64,000 nt of DNA from Polaribacter sp. ALD11 (lineage in GTDB: Bacteria; Bacteroidota; Bacteroidia; Flavobacteriales; Flavobacteriaceae), in contig NZ_CP025119.1 of the NCBI RefSeq assembly GCF_002831685.1, positions 2,192,001-2,256,000 on the forward strand. The letters run 5' to 3'. The notes under the pieces were generated by a model. That model was not told the origin of the DNA. It ran no database searches and was given only the letters and a program-made list of their open reading frames with translations. Position numbers and translations under genes: made by a program. The number at the start of each line of letters is the position of its first letter. Within the stretch, counting starts at the first letter, position 1. Shown in pieces: positions 1 through 8,245 of the stretch.

Positions 1-278
1 AAAACATGGAAAAAGTACTAATTACGCATGATAGAAATGAAGTAAAAACTATTATGACGAATTACGTGGGTATTGTGCGTTCTAACGAGCGTTTAAAACG
101 CGCCGAGAAAAAGTTAAGCGTACTTTATGAAGACAATAAACGCCTATATGACCATTCTGAACTTTCTGTAGATTTATGCGAATTAAGAAACTTAATTACA
201 ACTGCATATTTAATTACGCAGTTTTCTAAAAAGAGAACCGAAAATTGTGGTGGCTTTTATAGTTTAGATTGTATCTAA
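1..278 (+). CDS. nadB: L-aspartate oxidase, C-terminal fragment (gene begins before the window)
   Basis: Only the last ~90 residues are present and the reading frame is open to the left edge, so the ATG at position 6 is an internal methionine. The visible part matches the C-terminal helical domain of L-aspartate oxidase: a YVGIVRSNERL segment, then CELRNLITTAYLI, and an ending of CGGFYSLDCI, where the family usually has an arginine-rich 'RGxHYxxDYP'-like tail. NadB is a cytoplasmic FAD enzyme that oxidises L-aspartate to iminoaspartate, the first step of de novo NAD synthesis. The FAD-binding and catalytic parts lie outside the window. It converges on the thioredoxin gene with a 31-nt gap and no clear terminator. 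Confidence 0.85.
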   Translation, partial: NMEKVLITHDRNEVKTIMTNYVGIVRSNERLKRAEKKLSVLYEDNKRLYDHSELSVDLCELRNLITTAYLITQFSKKRTENCGGFYSLDCI

Positions 279-309
279 AAAAATGCTTGCGAACTAACGT
301 TCAGAGAAA

Positions 310-603
310 CTAGCTAAACTTGGTAATAACAGCAACTAACTCGTTTTTCTGTACTGCACCAGATTGACGCCAAACTTGTTTACCAGACTTGTATAAAATT
401 AAAGTAGGTACACCTCTAACTTGGTATTTAGCTGCTAAAGTTTGGTTTTTATCTACATCTATTTTAACAATAGAAATTTTATTACCTAAAGTCTCTTTTA
501 CTTCTTTTAAAATAGGACTCATCGTCTTACAAGGTCCACACCATTCTGCAAAAAAATCTACTAAAACAGGTTTCTCTTGATTGATTATTTCTGTAAAATT
601 CAT
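310..603 (-). CDS. trxA: thioredoxin
   Basis: A compact 97-residue thioredoxin without signal peptide, so cytoplasmic. The redox motif WCGPC is at residues 21-25 and the conserved cis-proline is in GVPT (Pro66), the two hallmarks of the fold. It reduces disulfides in client proteins and is recycled by thioredoxin reductase, which is not in the window. It lies 62 nt downstream of the Crp/Fnr regulator gene in the same direction, and the two may be co-transcribed; the pairing with a cysteine-containing regulator is noted in the findings. It is slightly shorter than E. coli TrxA (109 aa) but has all the core elements. Confidence 0.95.
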   Translation of the reverse strand: MNFTEIINQEKPVLVDFFAEWCGPCKTMSPILKEVKETLGNKISIVKIDVDKNQTLAAKYQVRGVPTLILYKSGKQVWRQSGAVQKNELVAVITKFS

Positions 604-665
604 AATTATTATTTTTTAATGACCTCAAAAATAATTCTAAATAAAAATATTTAGTGTCACTTTTG

Positions 666-1298
666 CTATAGTTCTAAAACTTTAATACTATTTCTAAAAA
701 GTTTAATTTTATTTTCATTTTCTAGTTTTTTTAGTAGTCTAGAAATCACGACCCTAGAAGTGTGTAGATCTTCTGAAATTTGTTTGTGAGTCGTGGTCAA
801 CTCATCATTCTGATTTACCATTGCTTTGTCTTTTAAATACTTAAAAAGACGTTCATCCATCTTTAAAAAAGCAATTGTATCTACTGCATCTAAAAGTTCA
901 TCTACTCTATTATGATAGCTTTGTAAAATAAAAGATTGCCAACTTTTAAAATTGCTTAACCAAGCTGTCATTTTTTCTTTTGGCAACATAATTAGTTCTA
1001 CATCTGTTTCTGCAACTGCTCTAATTTTGCTTTTATTTTGCCCCATACAACAAGATAGTGTCATGGCACAAGTATCTCCTTTCTCTAAATAATACAGTAT
1101 CAATTCTTCTCCTTTCTCATCTTCTCGAAGAATTTTAATAGCACCAGACAATAATAATGGCATCGATTTTATATAATCTCCTATCTCTATAATTGTAGTT
1201 TCCGCAGAAAAAGTTTTAGGAACGCCAACTGTACCTATTTCTTTAATTAAATCTTCTTCGAAAAGATAACCAAAATTTGCGTCTAACTCACTTGTCAT
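666..1298 (-). CDS. Crp/Fnr family transcriptional regulator
   Basis: A 210-residue protein with an N-terminal cyclic-nucleotide-binding-type beta-roll (about residues 15-120), a dimerisation helix (about 125-150) and a C-terminal winged helix (about 155-208) containing the recognition-helix segment TSRVVISRLLKKLE. It lacks the N-terminal cysteine cluster of true FNR. Instead it carries TCAMTLSCC with Cys77, Cys83 and Cys84 in the effector domain. The ligand is not predictable from sequence. It sits between a 43-aa membrane peptide gene and trxA, all in one direction; a weak bulged hairpin (about 1367-1386) lies upstream. Targets are unknown. Confidence 0.85.
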   Translation of the reverse strand: MTSELDANFGYLFEEDLIKEIGTVGVPKTFSAETTIIEIGDYIKSMPLLLSGAIKILREDEKGEELILYYLEKGDTCAMTLSCCMGQNKSKIRAVAETDVELIMLPKEKMTAWLSNFKSWQSFILQSYHNRVDELLDAVDTIAFLKMDERLFKYLKDKAMVNQNDELTTTHKQISEDLHTSRVVISRLLKKLENENKIKLFRNSIKVLEL

Positions 1299-1411
1299 TA
1301 CACCTTATTTTTTACATCTATAAAAGTAATGAAATGATTTGTAAAAAGAGAATTTCTTGTAACAACAAATACCCGAGAAAAACTCAGGGTTTTTCACTAA
1401 AAAAAAGTTAT

Positions 1412-1543
1412 TTATTTTGCTTTTTTGTCTGTACTCATTAATAAATAGACAGCAACAACCAAACCAACAACAACTACTGCAAAAACACCAATCATAATTG
1501 TGCCATTTACCCAAGAAACAAGTGGTACGTTTAAAAACTTCAT
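1412..1543 (-). CDS. 43-aa single-pass membrane peptide, unknown function
   Basis: This short frame starts with ATG and encodes MKFLNVPLVSWVNG, then a hydrophobic segment of about 22 residues (residues 15-37) and a charged tail STDKKAK. That is a classic single transmembrane helix with a cytoplasmic lysine-rich end. It overlaps a different frame with Cys/Phe-rich nonsense composition, which I regard as the shadow. It lies between tolC and the Crp/Fnr gene, all on the minus strand. Its start codon and leader are inside a perfect 24-bp inverted repeat, so translation could be controlled by that hairpin. I do not recognise a family. It could resemble small subunits of membrane complexes, but nothing here proves it. 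Confidence 0.55.
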   Translation of the reverse strand: MKFLNVPLVSWVNGTIMIGVFAVVVVGLVVAVYLLMSTDKKAK

Positions 1544-1587
1544 ATTCTGTTTAATTTTATTGCAAAATTAAACAGAATATGAAGTTT
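1535..1587. repeat. perfect 24-bp inverted repeat, 5-nt loop
   Basis: The left arm is 1535-1558 and the right arm 1564-1587, separated by ATTGC. The arms are exact reverse complements (AAACTTCATATTCTG followed by TTTAATTTT). It covers the start codon of the 43-aa peptide gene and ends 23 nt before the tolC stop. No T-tract follows on either strand, so it is not a standard intrinsic terminator. It could be an mRNA hairpin that hides the start codon, an RNA-processing site, or a dyad operator. Confidence 0.8.
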
Positions 1588-1609
1588 AAATTATGATATA
1601 AATCAGTTT

Positions 1610-2929
1610 TTAGAAATTTATATTCAAAATATCTCCACTTAATTGTAATAATTGTAATTCAATTAATTTCGCATCGAATTTTGCATTACTAAAAGCTGTT
1701 TTAGAATTGATAAAATTTATCTGAGCTTGTCTAAACTCGATAGAAGTAACTTGCCCCAATTTGTAACGTTCTTTAGTTCTATCGAAATTATTTTGAGTTG
1801 TAAAAACATTTCTCTCTTGCGCTTTTAGAATGAATAACTGATTTTGATAATTCTCCCAAGTATTTTTTAGCGTATTTTCTACAGTTACTTTTTGCTGTTC
1901 TAATAATATTTGCTGGTTCTCTAAAGCTATTTTTGAATTCGCAACGCGTGTTTTTGTACTTCCACCATCAAACAAATTCCATGATAAATTTAAACCCGCA
2001 TTTAAGCCGTTAGATGTTGAACCTGCTAAAAAAGAGGTTGCGGGGTTTTCACTTTTATTCCAACCATAAGAAGTATTTAAGCCCAAAGAAGGTAAATAAT
2101 TTGCCTTGTTTATTTTGATATTAAATTCGCTGATGGCAATATTTTTTTTGTTTTGTTTTAAAATTGTATTATTTGCGATTGTTTTTTGTTGAAGTTCATC
2201 AAAATTCATCATTTTAATAAAATCTACTGCGGTTTCTACCACATAATCTACCTCTTTTTCTACTCCTAAAATAATATTTAAGCCACGTTTTACGTTACTT
2301 AATTGCTGATTGGCACTTATTAAAGTAATGCTATCATTATTAACATCTACCTCAGCATTTAACAACTCTAATCTGGTAGATTGCCCATATTCATATTGAT
2401 ATTTTGCACGCTGCAATCGTTGTTTAGAAATAGACAAAGCCTCGTTTAAATTCGACTTATTTTCAGACAATCTTGCAATTTCAAAATAAGTAGTAAACAA
2501 CTGTAAATAGGTGTTTTCTATCGTTTCTTTTGCTTGTAATTCTGTTAAATTATAGGTTTCTTTTAATTGCTGATAATTGTACTTTCTACCTAAACCATCA
2601 AAAATAATATAGTTTACATTTAAAGATGCATTATACGATTTTGTTACGGCACCACTTACAATCGTAGAAGTACCGTCTTGTCTATTAATCGTCTGATTAT
2701 CGTTTCTATAATTTGCACCAGAAGAAAGTGAAGCCGTTGGCAAAAAACCTGTATTATAAATACTGGTATTGTTTTTTGCAACTTCTAAATTGTTGTTTGC
2801 TATTTTAATTCCGAAGTTATTCTCTAAGGTAATTTTTAGCGCTTCTTTTTTAGTTAAAATTTCTTGTGAAACTCCTTGTAAAGTCGATAAAAAAACGACT
2901 GCCAATACTGTGTTTTTAATGATCTTCAT
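1610..2929 (-). CDS. TolC-family outer membrane efflux protein
   Basis: A 439-residue outer membrane factor. I start it at the ATG at 2929, which gives a clean signal peptide (MKIIKNTVLAVVFLSTLQG..VSQ, about 22 residues); a TTG three codons upstream is less likely. The body shows two repeats of the TolC type: long alpha-helical hairpins rich in Asn, Gln, Leu and Glu, and beta segments such as NVNYIIFDGLGR and NLSWNLFDGGSTK, the typical strand plus FDGG-type turn found in both halves. It forms the trimeric exit duct of the efflux pump encoded just upstream. Its start overlaps the end of the RND gene by 14 nt, implying translational coupling. Substrate cannot be inferred. Confidence 0.92.
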   Translation of the reverse strand: MKIIKNTVLAVVFLSTLQGVSQEILTKKEALKITLENNFGIKIANNNLEVAKNNTSIYNTGFLPTASLSSGANYRNDNQTINRQDGTSTIVSGAVTKSYNASLNVNYIIFDGLGRKYNYQQLKETYNLTELQAKETIENTYLQLFTTYFEIARLSENKSNLNEALSISKQRLQRAKYQYEYGQSTRLELLNAEVDVNNDSITLISANQQLSNVKRGLNIILGVEKEVDYVVETAVDFIKMMNFDELQQKTIANNTILKQNKKNIAISEFNIKINKANYLPSLGLNTSYGWNKSENPATSFLAGSTSNGLNAGLNLSWNLFDGGSTKTRVANSKIALENQQILLEQQKVTVENTLKNTWENYQNQLFILKAQERNVFTTQNNFDRTKERYKLGQVTSIEFRQAQINFINSKTAFSNAKFDAKLIELQLLQLSGDILNINF

Positions 2930-5900
2930 TTTCGTCAAATTTAGATTCTATAATAGCTCTTTCTACTTCTTCTTTAGTAACTTCTTTGCCAGTTATTAAC
3001 CATTTTACCCCCACTTTTATCGAGTTAGAAACAGATAATAATAAAGGCAACATTACCAATGTTAAAATGGTTGCAATTGCAATTCCGTATGAAATAGAAA
3101 TTGCCATCGGAATTAAAAATTGTGCTTGCCTACTTGTCTCTAATAGTAAAGGTGCTAAACCCGCAACCGTTGTTAAGGAAGTTAAGAATATTGCTCTAAA
3201 ACGAGATTGACCAGCAGCAATTAATGCATCGTCAAATTTCATTCCTTCTTTTAAATAATTGTTGAATTTACCAATTAAAACCAACCCATCATTTACCATA
3301 ATTCCTACGAGCGCAATAATTCCTAGAAAAGATAAAATTCCTATTGAAAAATTATGAAAATAATGCCCCCAAACAACACCAATCATACTAAAAGGTATCA
3401 TAATAATTAACAGAATTGGCTGGCTATAAGAACGGAATGTGAATGCAATTACAATATAAATCAACAATAAAATAATTGGCCCTACAACACCTACAGAATC
3501 TGTAGTTTTCTTTGCTTCTCTATTCTGGCCTTCATATAATGGTGAAACTGTTGGATATTTAGATATTATTTCGGGCATAACACGCGTTTTAATATCAGCT
3601 AAAATTTCTGTTGCACTTGTTTCAAGATCCTTTAAATCTGCAGTCACTTGTATTTCTCGTTGCCCTTTTAAATGATTAATTGCGATGTCTCCTCTTTCTA
3701 TAGTATAATTTGCAATTTCAGAAAATGCAACTCTGGTTCCTGTAGGTGTAGAAATACGCATGTCATCTAAATTTTTTATAGAAGACCTGTCTTTTTTATC
3801 GTATCGAACCCAAACTTTAATCTCATCTTGTCCGCGTTGAAAACGTTGTGCCTGAAAACCAAAGAAGCCATATCTAATTTGCGCCATAATAGATTGCAAA
3901 TTCAACCCTAATAAATAAGCGTTGTCTTTTAAGGTTATTTTTATTTCTTTAATTCCCGCAGGATCATTGTCTGAAATATCTTTTAAAAGTGCATTGTTTT
4001 CTAGCTCTAGTTTTAATTCTTGTTTGGCAGCTTTTAGTTCATTTATATTATTACCTAAAAGGGAAACCGCAACAGGGCTTCCACCAAAATTACCTCCAGA
4101 GCCAATAATTAAACTTTCTACACCATATACTTTACCTACTTTATCGCTAATAGAATTGGTAATTTCTGGTGATGAAAAATCTCTTGCTTCACCAGGTAAT
4201 AAGTTTACAGTTAAAGTAGCATTTGCACTTCCTGGACCAATTCTTTTAATTACATTTTCTACAACAGAAATATTTCCTGTTTGTTTTTCTGTATATTCTT
4301 TGTTTGTAATCCAAACTTTTTCTTCTATAGATGAAATAATTGAATCTGTAATCTGCTCATTGGTACCTTGCGGCATTGTTAACGTAATCTGAACTCGATC
4401 ACTGGCAACTCTTGGAAAAAAAGCTTGTTTTACAATTCCTGCATTCATTGCTAAAACACTAAAAATAACTAATGCTACTGGTATTGAAAATGCTAAAATT
4501 TTGTTTTGTAAACAGAATTTTAAAAAAGGCAAATAAAAAGTATCTCTTAATTTTACTAATAAGCCATCTGCAGCTTTGTTTATTTTATTAAAAAAAGTAT
4601 CCAGTGCATTCGTCTTTTTTTCTTCGCCATTTTCTAATCTTTTTCTGTCTAAAGCTTTCGAATGCGCAATATGTGCAGGTAAAATAATTAATGCTTCTAT
4701 TAAAGAAACCGTTAAAGTTAAAAGTACAATGGTAGAAACTTCACCAAAGAAACTTCCGATTCTACCGTCCACAAAAAAGAAGGTTGAAAAGGCAATAATT
4801 GTAGTTAATATTGCGGAAACAATTGGTGGAATTACTTCCATCGTTCCGTCTATAGCAGCTTGAATTTTCGTTTTCCCTAAATCGTAATAATGATGGTAAA
4901 TATTTTCTCCAATCACAATACCATCATCCACCAAAATACCAATTACTATTATCATTCCAAAGAGTGATAATACATTAATAGTTACATCGAATTGTGCGGC
5001 AAAAATAAACATTCCGAAAAACGCAATTGGTAAACCAAAGGCTACCCAAATTGCCAAGCGTAAGTTTAAAAATAATGCTAAAAAAAATAGTACTAATAAA
5101 ATACCTACAACACCATTTTCTATTAACAATTTTGTTCTTCCGTTTAAAGTGATGGAAGCATCGCTAGAAACATTTAATTGCACATTTTGTTGCTGCTGAT
5201 TAAATTTATGAATGTATTCTTTTATTTTATCTGCAGAAGAAATTAAATCTTCATTATTGGTGTTACTAACGGTTATATTAATAGCTAAGTTGCCATTATA
5301 GTACAATCTATCTGGATTTTCGGACCATGTATCTTTTACCGTACCAATGTCTTTTAAACGAATAATATTTCCGTTAGGACTTGTTCTAACAATTAAATTC
5401 TGAAGTTCTACACCATAATAAGAACGATTACTTGCTCGAATTAGATAATCTTCTTCAGACGTCTTTATGTTACCACCAGTAATTAATATATTAGAATTTC
5501 TAACAGCATTTGCAACTTCTGTGAAAGACATATTATACGAACGCAAATCGCTTTCTCTAACGGCAATTTCGATTTCTTCATCTGGAAAACCAGAAATCTC
5601 AACTTGAGATATTCCTTCAATTCCTCGAATATCATTTTCTACATTTCTAGCATATTGCTTTAACGATTTTAAAGGAACATTTTCTCCACTAACTGTAAAA
5701 CTAATGGTAGGTCTAACACTTTCTACTTTAGCGATTACTGCGGGCTCCATACCTGAAGGAAAAGACGGAACTCTATCTACCGCATTTTTTACATCAGACA
5801 AAACAACATCTATATTTTTGCCCTTTTCTACTTCTATATTTACACTTGCAGAATTTTCTCTAGAAACAGAGGTTACTCTCTCTACTCCCACAATTCCTTT

Positions 5901-6116
5901 TAAATTGTCTTCAATCTTTAGCACAACACCTTCTTCCATTTCTGCTGGTGAGGCTCCTGGATATGCTAGATTAATTCTAATTAATTGCGAATCTACTAGT
6001 GGAAAGAAAGAGGATTTCATACTGAAAGCACCAACGGCTCCAAAAACAATAAATGCAATAATAATTACATTTACAGCCACTGGGTATTTTATAAAATAAG
6101 TAATGATTTTTTTCAT
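2916..6116 (-). CDS. RND efflux transporter inner membrane permease
   Basis: A 1066-residue RND pump with the full twelve-helix plan: TM1 near residues 8-32, a large periplasmic domain (about 35-330), helices 2-6 (about 335-500), a second periplasmic domain (about 570-860) and the last helices to about 1040. TM4 has GILVDDGI with Asp397 and Asp398, equivalent to the proton-relay aspartates of AcrB. It exchanges protons for export of hydrophobic compounds. The sequence looks closest to the AcrB/HAE-type group rather than CusA, since I see no methionine-rich heavy-metal ladder, but the substrate is not determinable. It is flanked by its adaptor (3 nt upstream) and its TolC partner (overlapping downstream). 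Confidence 0.93.
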   Translation of the reverse strand: MKKIITYFIKYPVAVNVIIIAFIVFGAVGAFSMKSSFFPLVDSQLIRINLAYPGASPAEMEEGVVLKIEDNLKGIVGVERVTSVSRENSASVNIEVEKGKNIDVVLSDVKNAVDRVPSFPSGMEPAVIAKVESVRPTISFTVSGENVPLKSLKQYARNVENDIRGIEGISQVEISGFPDEEIEIAVRESDLRSYNMSFTEVANAVRNSNILITGGNIKTSEEDYLIRASNRSYYGVELQNLIVRTSPNGNIIRLKDIGTVKDTWSENPDRLYYNGNLAINITVSNTNNEDLISSADKIKEYIHKFNQQQQNVQLNVSSDASITLNGRTKLLIENGVVGILLVLFFLALFLNLRLAIWVAFGLPIAFFGMFIFAAQFDVTINVLSLFGMIIVIGILVDDGIVIGENIYHHYYDLGKTKIQAAIDGTMEVIPPIVSAILTTIIAFSTFFFVDGRIGSFFGEVSTIVLLTLTVSLIEALIILPAHIAHSKALDRKRLENGEEKKTNALDTFFNKINKAADGLLVKLRDTFYLPFLKFCLQNKILAFSIPVALVIFSVLAMNAGIVKQAFFPRVASDRVQITLTMPQGTNEQITDSIISSIEEKVWITNKEYTEKQTGNISVVENVIKRIGPGSANATLTVNLLPGEARDFSSPEITNSISDKVGKVYGVESLIIGSGGNFGGSPVAVSLLGNNINELKAAKQELKLELENNALLKDISDNDPAGIKEIKITLKDNAYLLGLNLQSIMAQIRYGFFGFQAQRFQRGQDEIKVWVRYDKKDRSSIKNLDDMRISTPTGTRVAFSEIANYTIERGDIAINHLKGQREIQVTADLKDLETSATEILADIKTRVMPEIISKYPTVSPLYEGQNREAKKTTDSVGVVGPIILLLIYIVIAFTFRSYSQPILLIIMIPFSMIGVVWGHYFHNFSIGILSFLGIIALVGIMVNDGLVLIGKFNNYLKEGMKFDDALIAAGQSRFRAIFLTSLTTVAGLAPLLLETSRQAQFLIPMAISISYGIAIATILTLVMLPLLLSVSNSIKVGVKWLITGKEVTKEEVERAIIESKFDENEDH

Positions 6117-6119
6117 AGC

Positions 6120-7235
6120 TTATTTCTTTTTGTTGATTTTTACAATCATACCATCAAAAGCACCAGGCAAAGTTTGTGTTAAGATTTTATCGTTGTCTTT
6201 TAGTCCTTTAATTACAACCCTTTCAGACCCAAAATAAACAGGATTTACCGTTACCAAACTTAAAACACTATCGTTTTTAACGGTATAAACGGCAACATTA
6301 TCTACCAATAATTTTCTAGGAATCTCAATTGCTGCTGTTTCAGATTTTGCAATTAAATTTGCTTCTAAAAACATTCCTTCTTTTAAATCTGGGTGTTTAA
6401 CATCTATATATGCTTTTATTGTTTGCGAAACCTGATCTACTTTACCGTTTACACGCACAACTTTACCCGTATAGTTTCTAGTTTCTTCTAAATTAGAAAG
6501 TGCTACAGAATTGCCTACTTTTAACAAATCTGCAAATTCTGAATTGATGGAAACTTCCATTTCATAAACACTTGGGTCTATAAATTCCCCTAATTTTTGT
6601 CCGACTCTTACTAAAGTACCAGGACTTACTAGCGCCTCTGTTAACGTTCCTCTAAAAGGTGTTTTTATTTGATATTTTGCAAAACGAGCTTCTAAATTTT
6701 TTACATTATAATAAGCAGTTAAAATTCCTCTGCCAGAAATAAAATATTTTTCTTTATCTGATGAAAAATTCGGCAATTTAGAAGTTGATTTGTTCATATC
6801 AAACCCTTTAATGTAGGTTTCCCACTTCGAGAACTCTACAGGGTAATCTAAACGTAAATCTGGTAAAATTGCAGTAATTAAATTATTTAGATTACTTTTC
6901 TGAGACTGCAAGCTTGCGTAAAACTCATCACTATTAATACTTAATAAGACTTCACCTCTATAATAATTTGTACCCGCTTTAAAAGGCTTATTAGATGCTT
7001 TTAAAATCCCTTGAACTTCAGAAAATATTTCTATTTTATTTCTCGCAGTTAAGTTTCCGCTAGCAGACAAAATAATAGGAATCGATTTGTTCTCTACCGT
7101 ATCTACAAAAACTGTTTTTATTTGTTTCTTATATTTTGGCTTGGGTTTTTGGTTTTTATCAATTAGATAATTCCCTAAAAGAATAGCACCTACAATAGTT
7201 AAAACTCCTAGAATAGCTAGAATAATTTTTCTCAT
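6120..7235 (-). CDS. RND efflux periplasmic adaptor (membrane fusion protein)
   Basis: A 371-residue HlyD/AcrA-type adaptor. An N-terminal membrane anchor (residues 4-24) is followed by a lysine-rich linker, then a lipoyl/barrel-sandwich half (SGNLTARNKIEIFSEVQG), an alpha-hairpin, the second half (YQIKTPFRGTLTEALVSPGTLV), a beta-barrel and a membrane-proximal domain. It bridges the inner membrane pump and the TolC channel. It is the first gene of the adaptor-pump-TolC operon, with only 3 nt before the RND start. A -7 box lies upstream, and the leader contains a short A/T hairpin (about 7251-7273) close to the ribosome-binding region. No dedicated regulator is adjacent. Confidence 0.92.
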   Translation of the reverse strand: MRKIILAILGVLTIVGAILLGNYLIDKNQKPKPKYKKQIKTVFVDTVENKSIPIILSASGNLTARNKIEIFSEVQGILKASNKPFKAGTNYYRGEVLLSINSDEFYASLQSQKSNLNNLITAILPDLRLDYPVEFSKWETYIKGFDMNKSTSKLPNFSSDKEKYFISGRGILTAYYNVKNLEARFAKYQIKTPFRGTLTEALVSPGTLVRVGQKLGEFIDPSVYEMEVSINSEFADLLKVGNSVALSNLEETRNYTGKVVRVNGKVDQVSQTIKAYIDVKHPDLKEGMFLEANLIAKSETAAIEIPRKLLVDNVAVYTVKNDSVLSLVTVNPVYFGSERVVIKGLKDNDKILTQTLPGAFDGMIVKINKKK

Positions 7236-7287
7236 AATAAATAAAGTTTACCTTTTTTAGAATAAAAAAAGGTTTTGGTAGTTTGTA

Positions 7288-7295
7288 CAAAGATA
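7288..7295 (-). promoter_or_regulatory. -7 box (TATCTTTG) of the RND efflux operon
   Basis: The minus strand reads TATCTTTG, a perfect match to the Bacteroidota -7 consensus TAnnTTTG, about 52 nt before the adaptor ATG. No TTG at the usual -33 distance is visible, so the call rests on one element. Confidence 0.45.
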
Positions 7296-7428
7296 GTTTT
7301 TAGACTAAAAGTATTTTATGAGGTTTAAAAGCAATATGTTAAAGAAATGTTATAATTATTAAATTTAAACTAAAAATTATAGAATCACTTTTTTTTAGCA
7401 TCTTTAGATCTTCAAAAGAAAAATAACA

Positions 7429-8244
7429 ATGTCTTCTAATTTTAGAATTTCTAGAGCCTTTAAAAATGCAAAAAGAATTAGTTTTAATACAGATTCCAAA
7501 TTCGTGTTTTTTAGCGATTCTCATAGAGGAAACAACGGTTTTACAGAAGATTTTGCTCGCAACCGAGACATGCTCAAACATGCATTAGAGTATTATTATA
7601 AGAATGATTTTACTTATATTGAACTGGGTGATAGAGATGAACTTTGGAAAAATAGACGTTTTGAATCCATTTTTAGAGCCAAAAAACACATTTATATGTG
7701 GTTGAAGAAATTTCATGATAAAGACCGATTACACTTAATTTTGGGGAATCATGACATGAAGTATAAAAATGCAGCAACAATTCGTAAGAATCGGCACTAT
7801 TATTACGACTCAATATCTGACACAAAAAAGAACTTTTAATTGGTACATCATTTTCTGAAGCAATTGTTTTAGATGATAACAGGAAAAGGCATTTTTTTAC
7901 TACACGGACATCAAGCAGATTGGTTTAATTATGTGTTTTGGAGGCTGAGTAGTTTCTTGGTAAAAGTACTTTGGAACCCCTTACAAATTCTAAGTTTTTC
8001 GGACCCAACAAGTCCTGCCCAAAACTTTAAATAATGTATAAAAGTGGAGTGTAAATTGGAAAAATGGATTCAAGAAAACAACAATCAAATGATGATTACT
8101 GGTCATACACACAGACCTCATTTTCCTAATGAAAATAAAATTTGTCTTATAAAATGGCACATTATTACCAAAGAAAACGGAACTATGCAAATTAAGAGAC
8201 CCCCTCTAGAAGGACCAGAAAGCTTAACCCATTATATGAATTAA
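7429..8244 (+). pseudogene. metallophosphoesterase, broken by frameshifts, a stop and a deletion
   Basis: Pieces of one calcineurin-like phosphoesterase are spread over three frames. The first 136 codons carry FFSDSHRG (Asp30, His32), GDRDELW (Asp68) and GNHD (Asn107, His108). A frameshift in the A-rich run near 7824-7830 moves the frame to LLIGTSFSEAIVLDD. A second shift near 7875 moves it to ITGKGIFLLHGHQADW. A TAA at 8032-8034 interrupts that frame, which resumes with KLEKWIQENNN and ITGHTHRPHF. About 25 codons seem to be missing after NENK (near 8138), because the text jumps to LIKWHI. Metal ligands from all parts are recognisable, so loss is recent. It precedes the FemAB-like gene by one nucleotide. 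Sequencing error cannot explain all four lesions. Confidence 0.85.
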
Positions 8245-8245
8245 T

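Noticed and set aside
1365..1395. Possible terminator between the 43-aa peptide and the Crp/Fnr gene
   Set aside because: Stem is bulged (CCCGAG against CTCAGGG) and no T-run follows in the gene direction.
1305..1514. 69-aa frame rich in Cys and Phe on the minus strand
   Set aside because: Composition is nonsense-like; the overlapping frame 1412..1543 encodes a clean membrane helix and explains the region better.
3922..4392. Long plus-strand frame opposite the RND pump
   Set aside because: Serine/phenylalanine-rich mirror of a strongly conserved coding strand; no start region or family.
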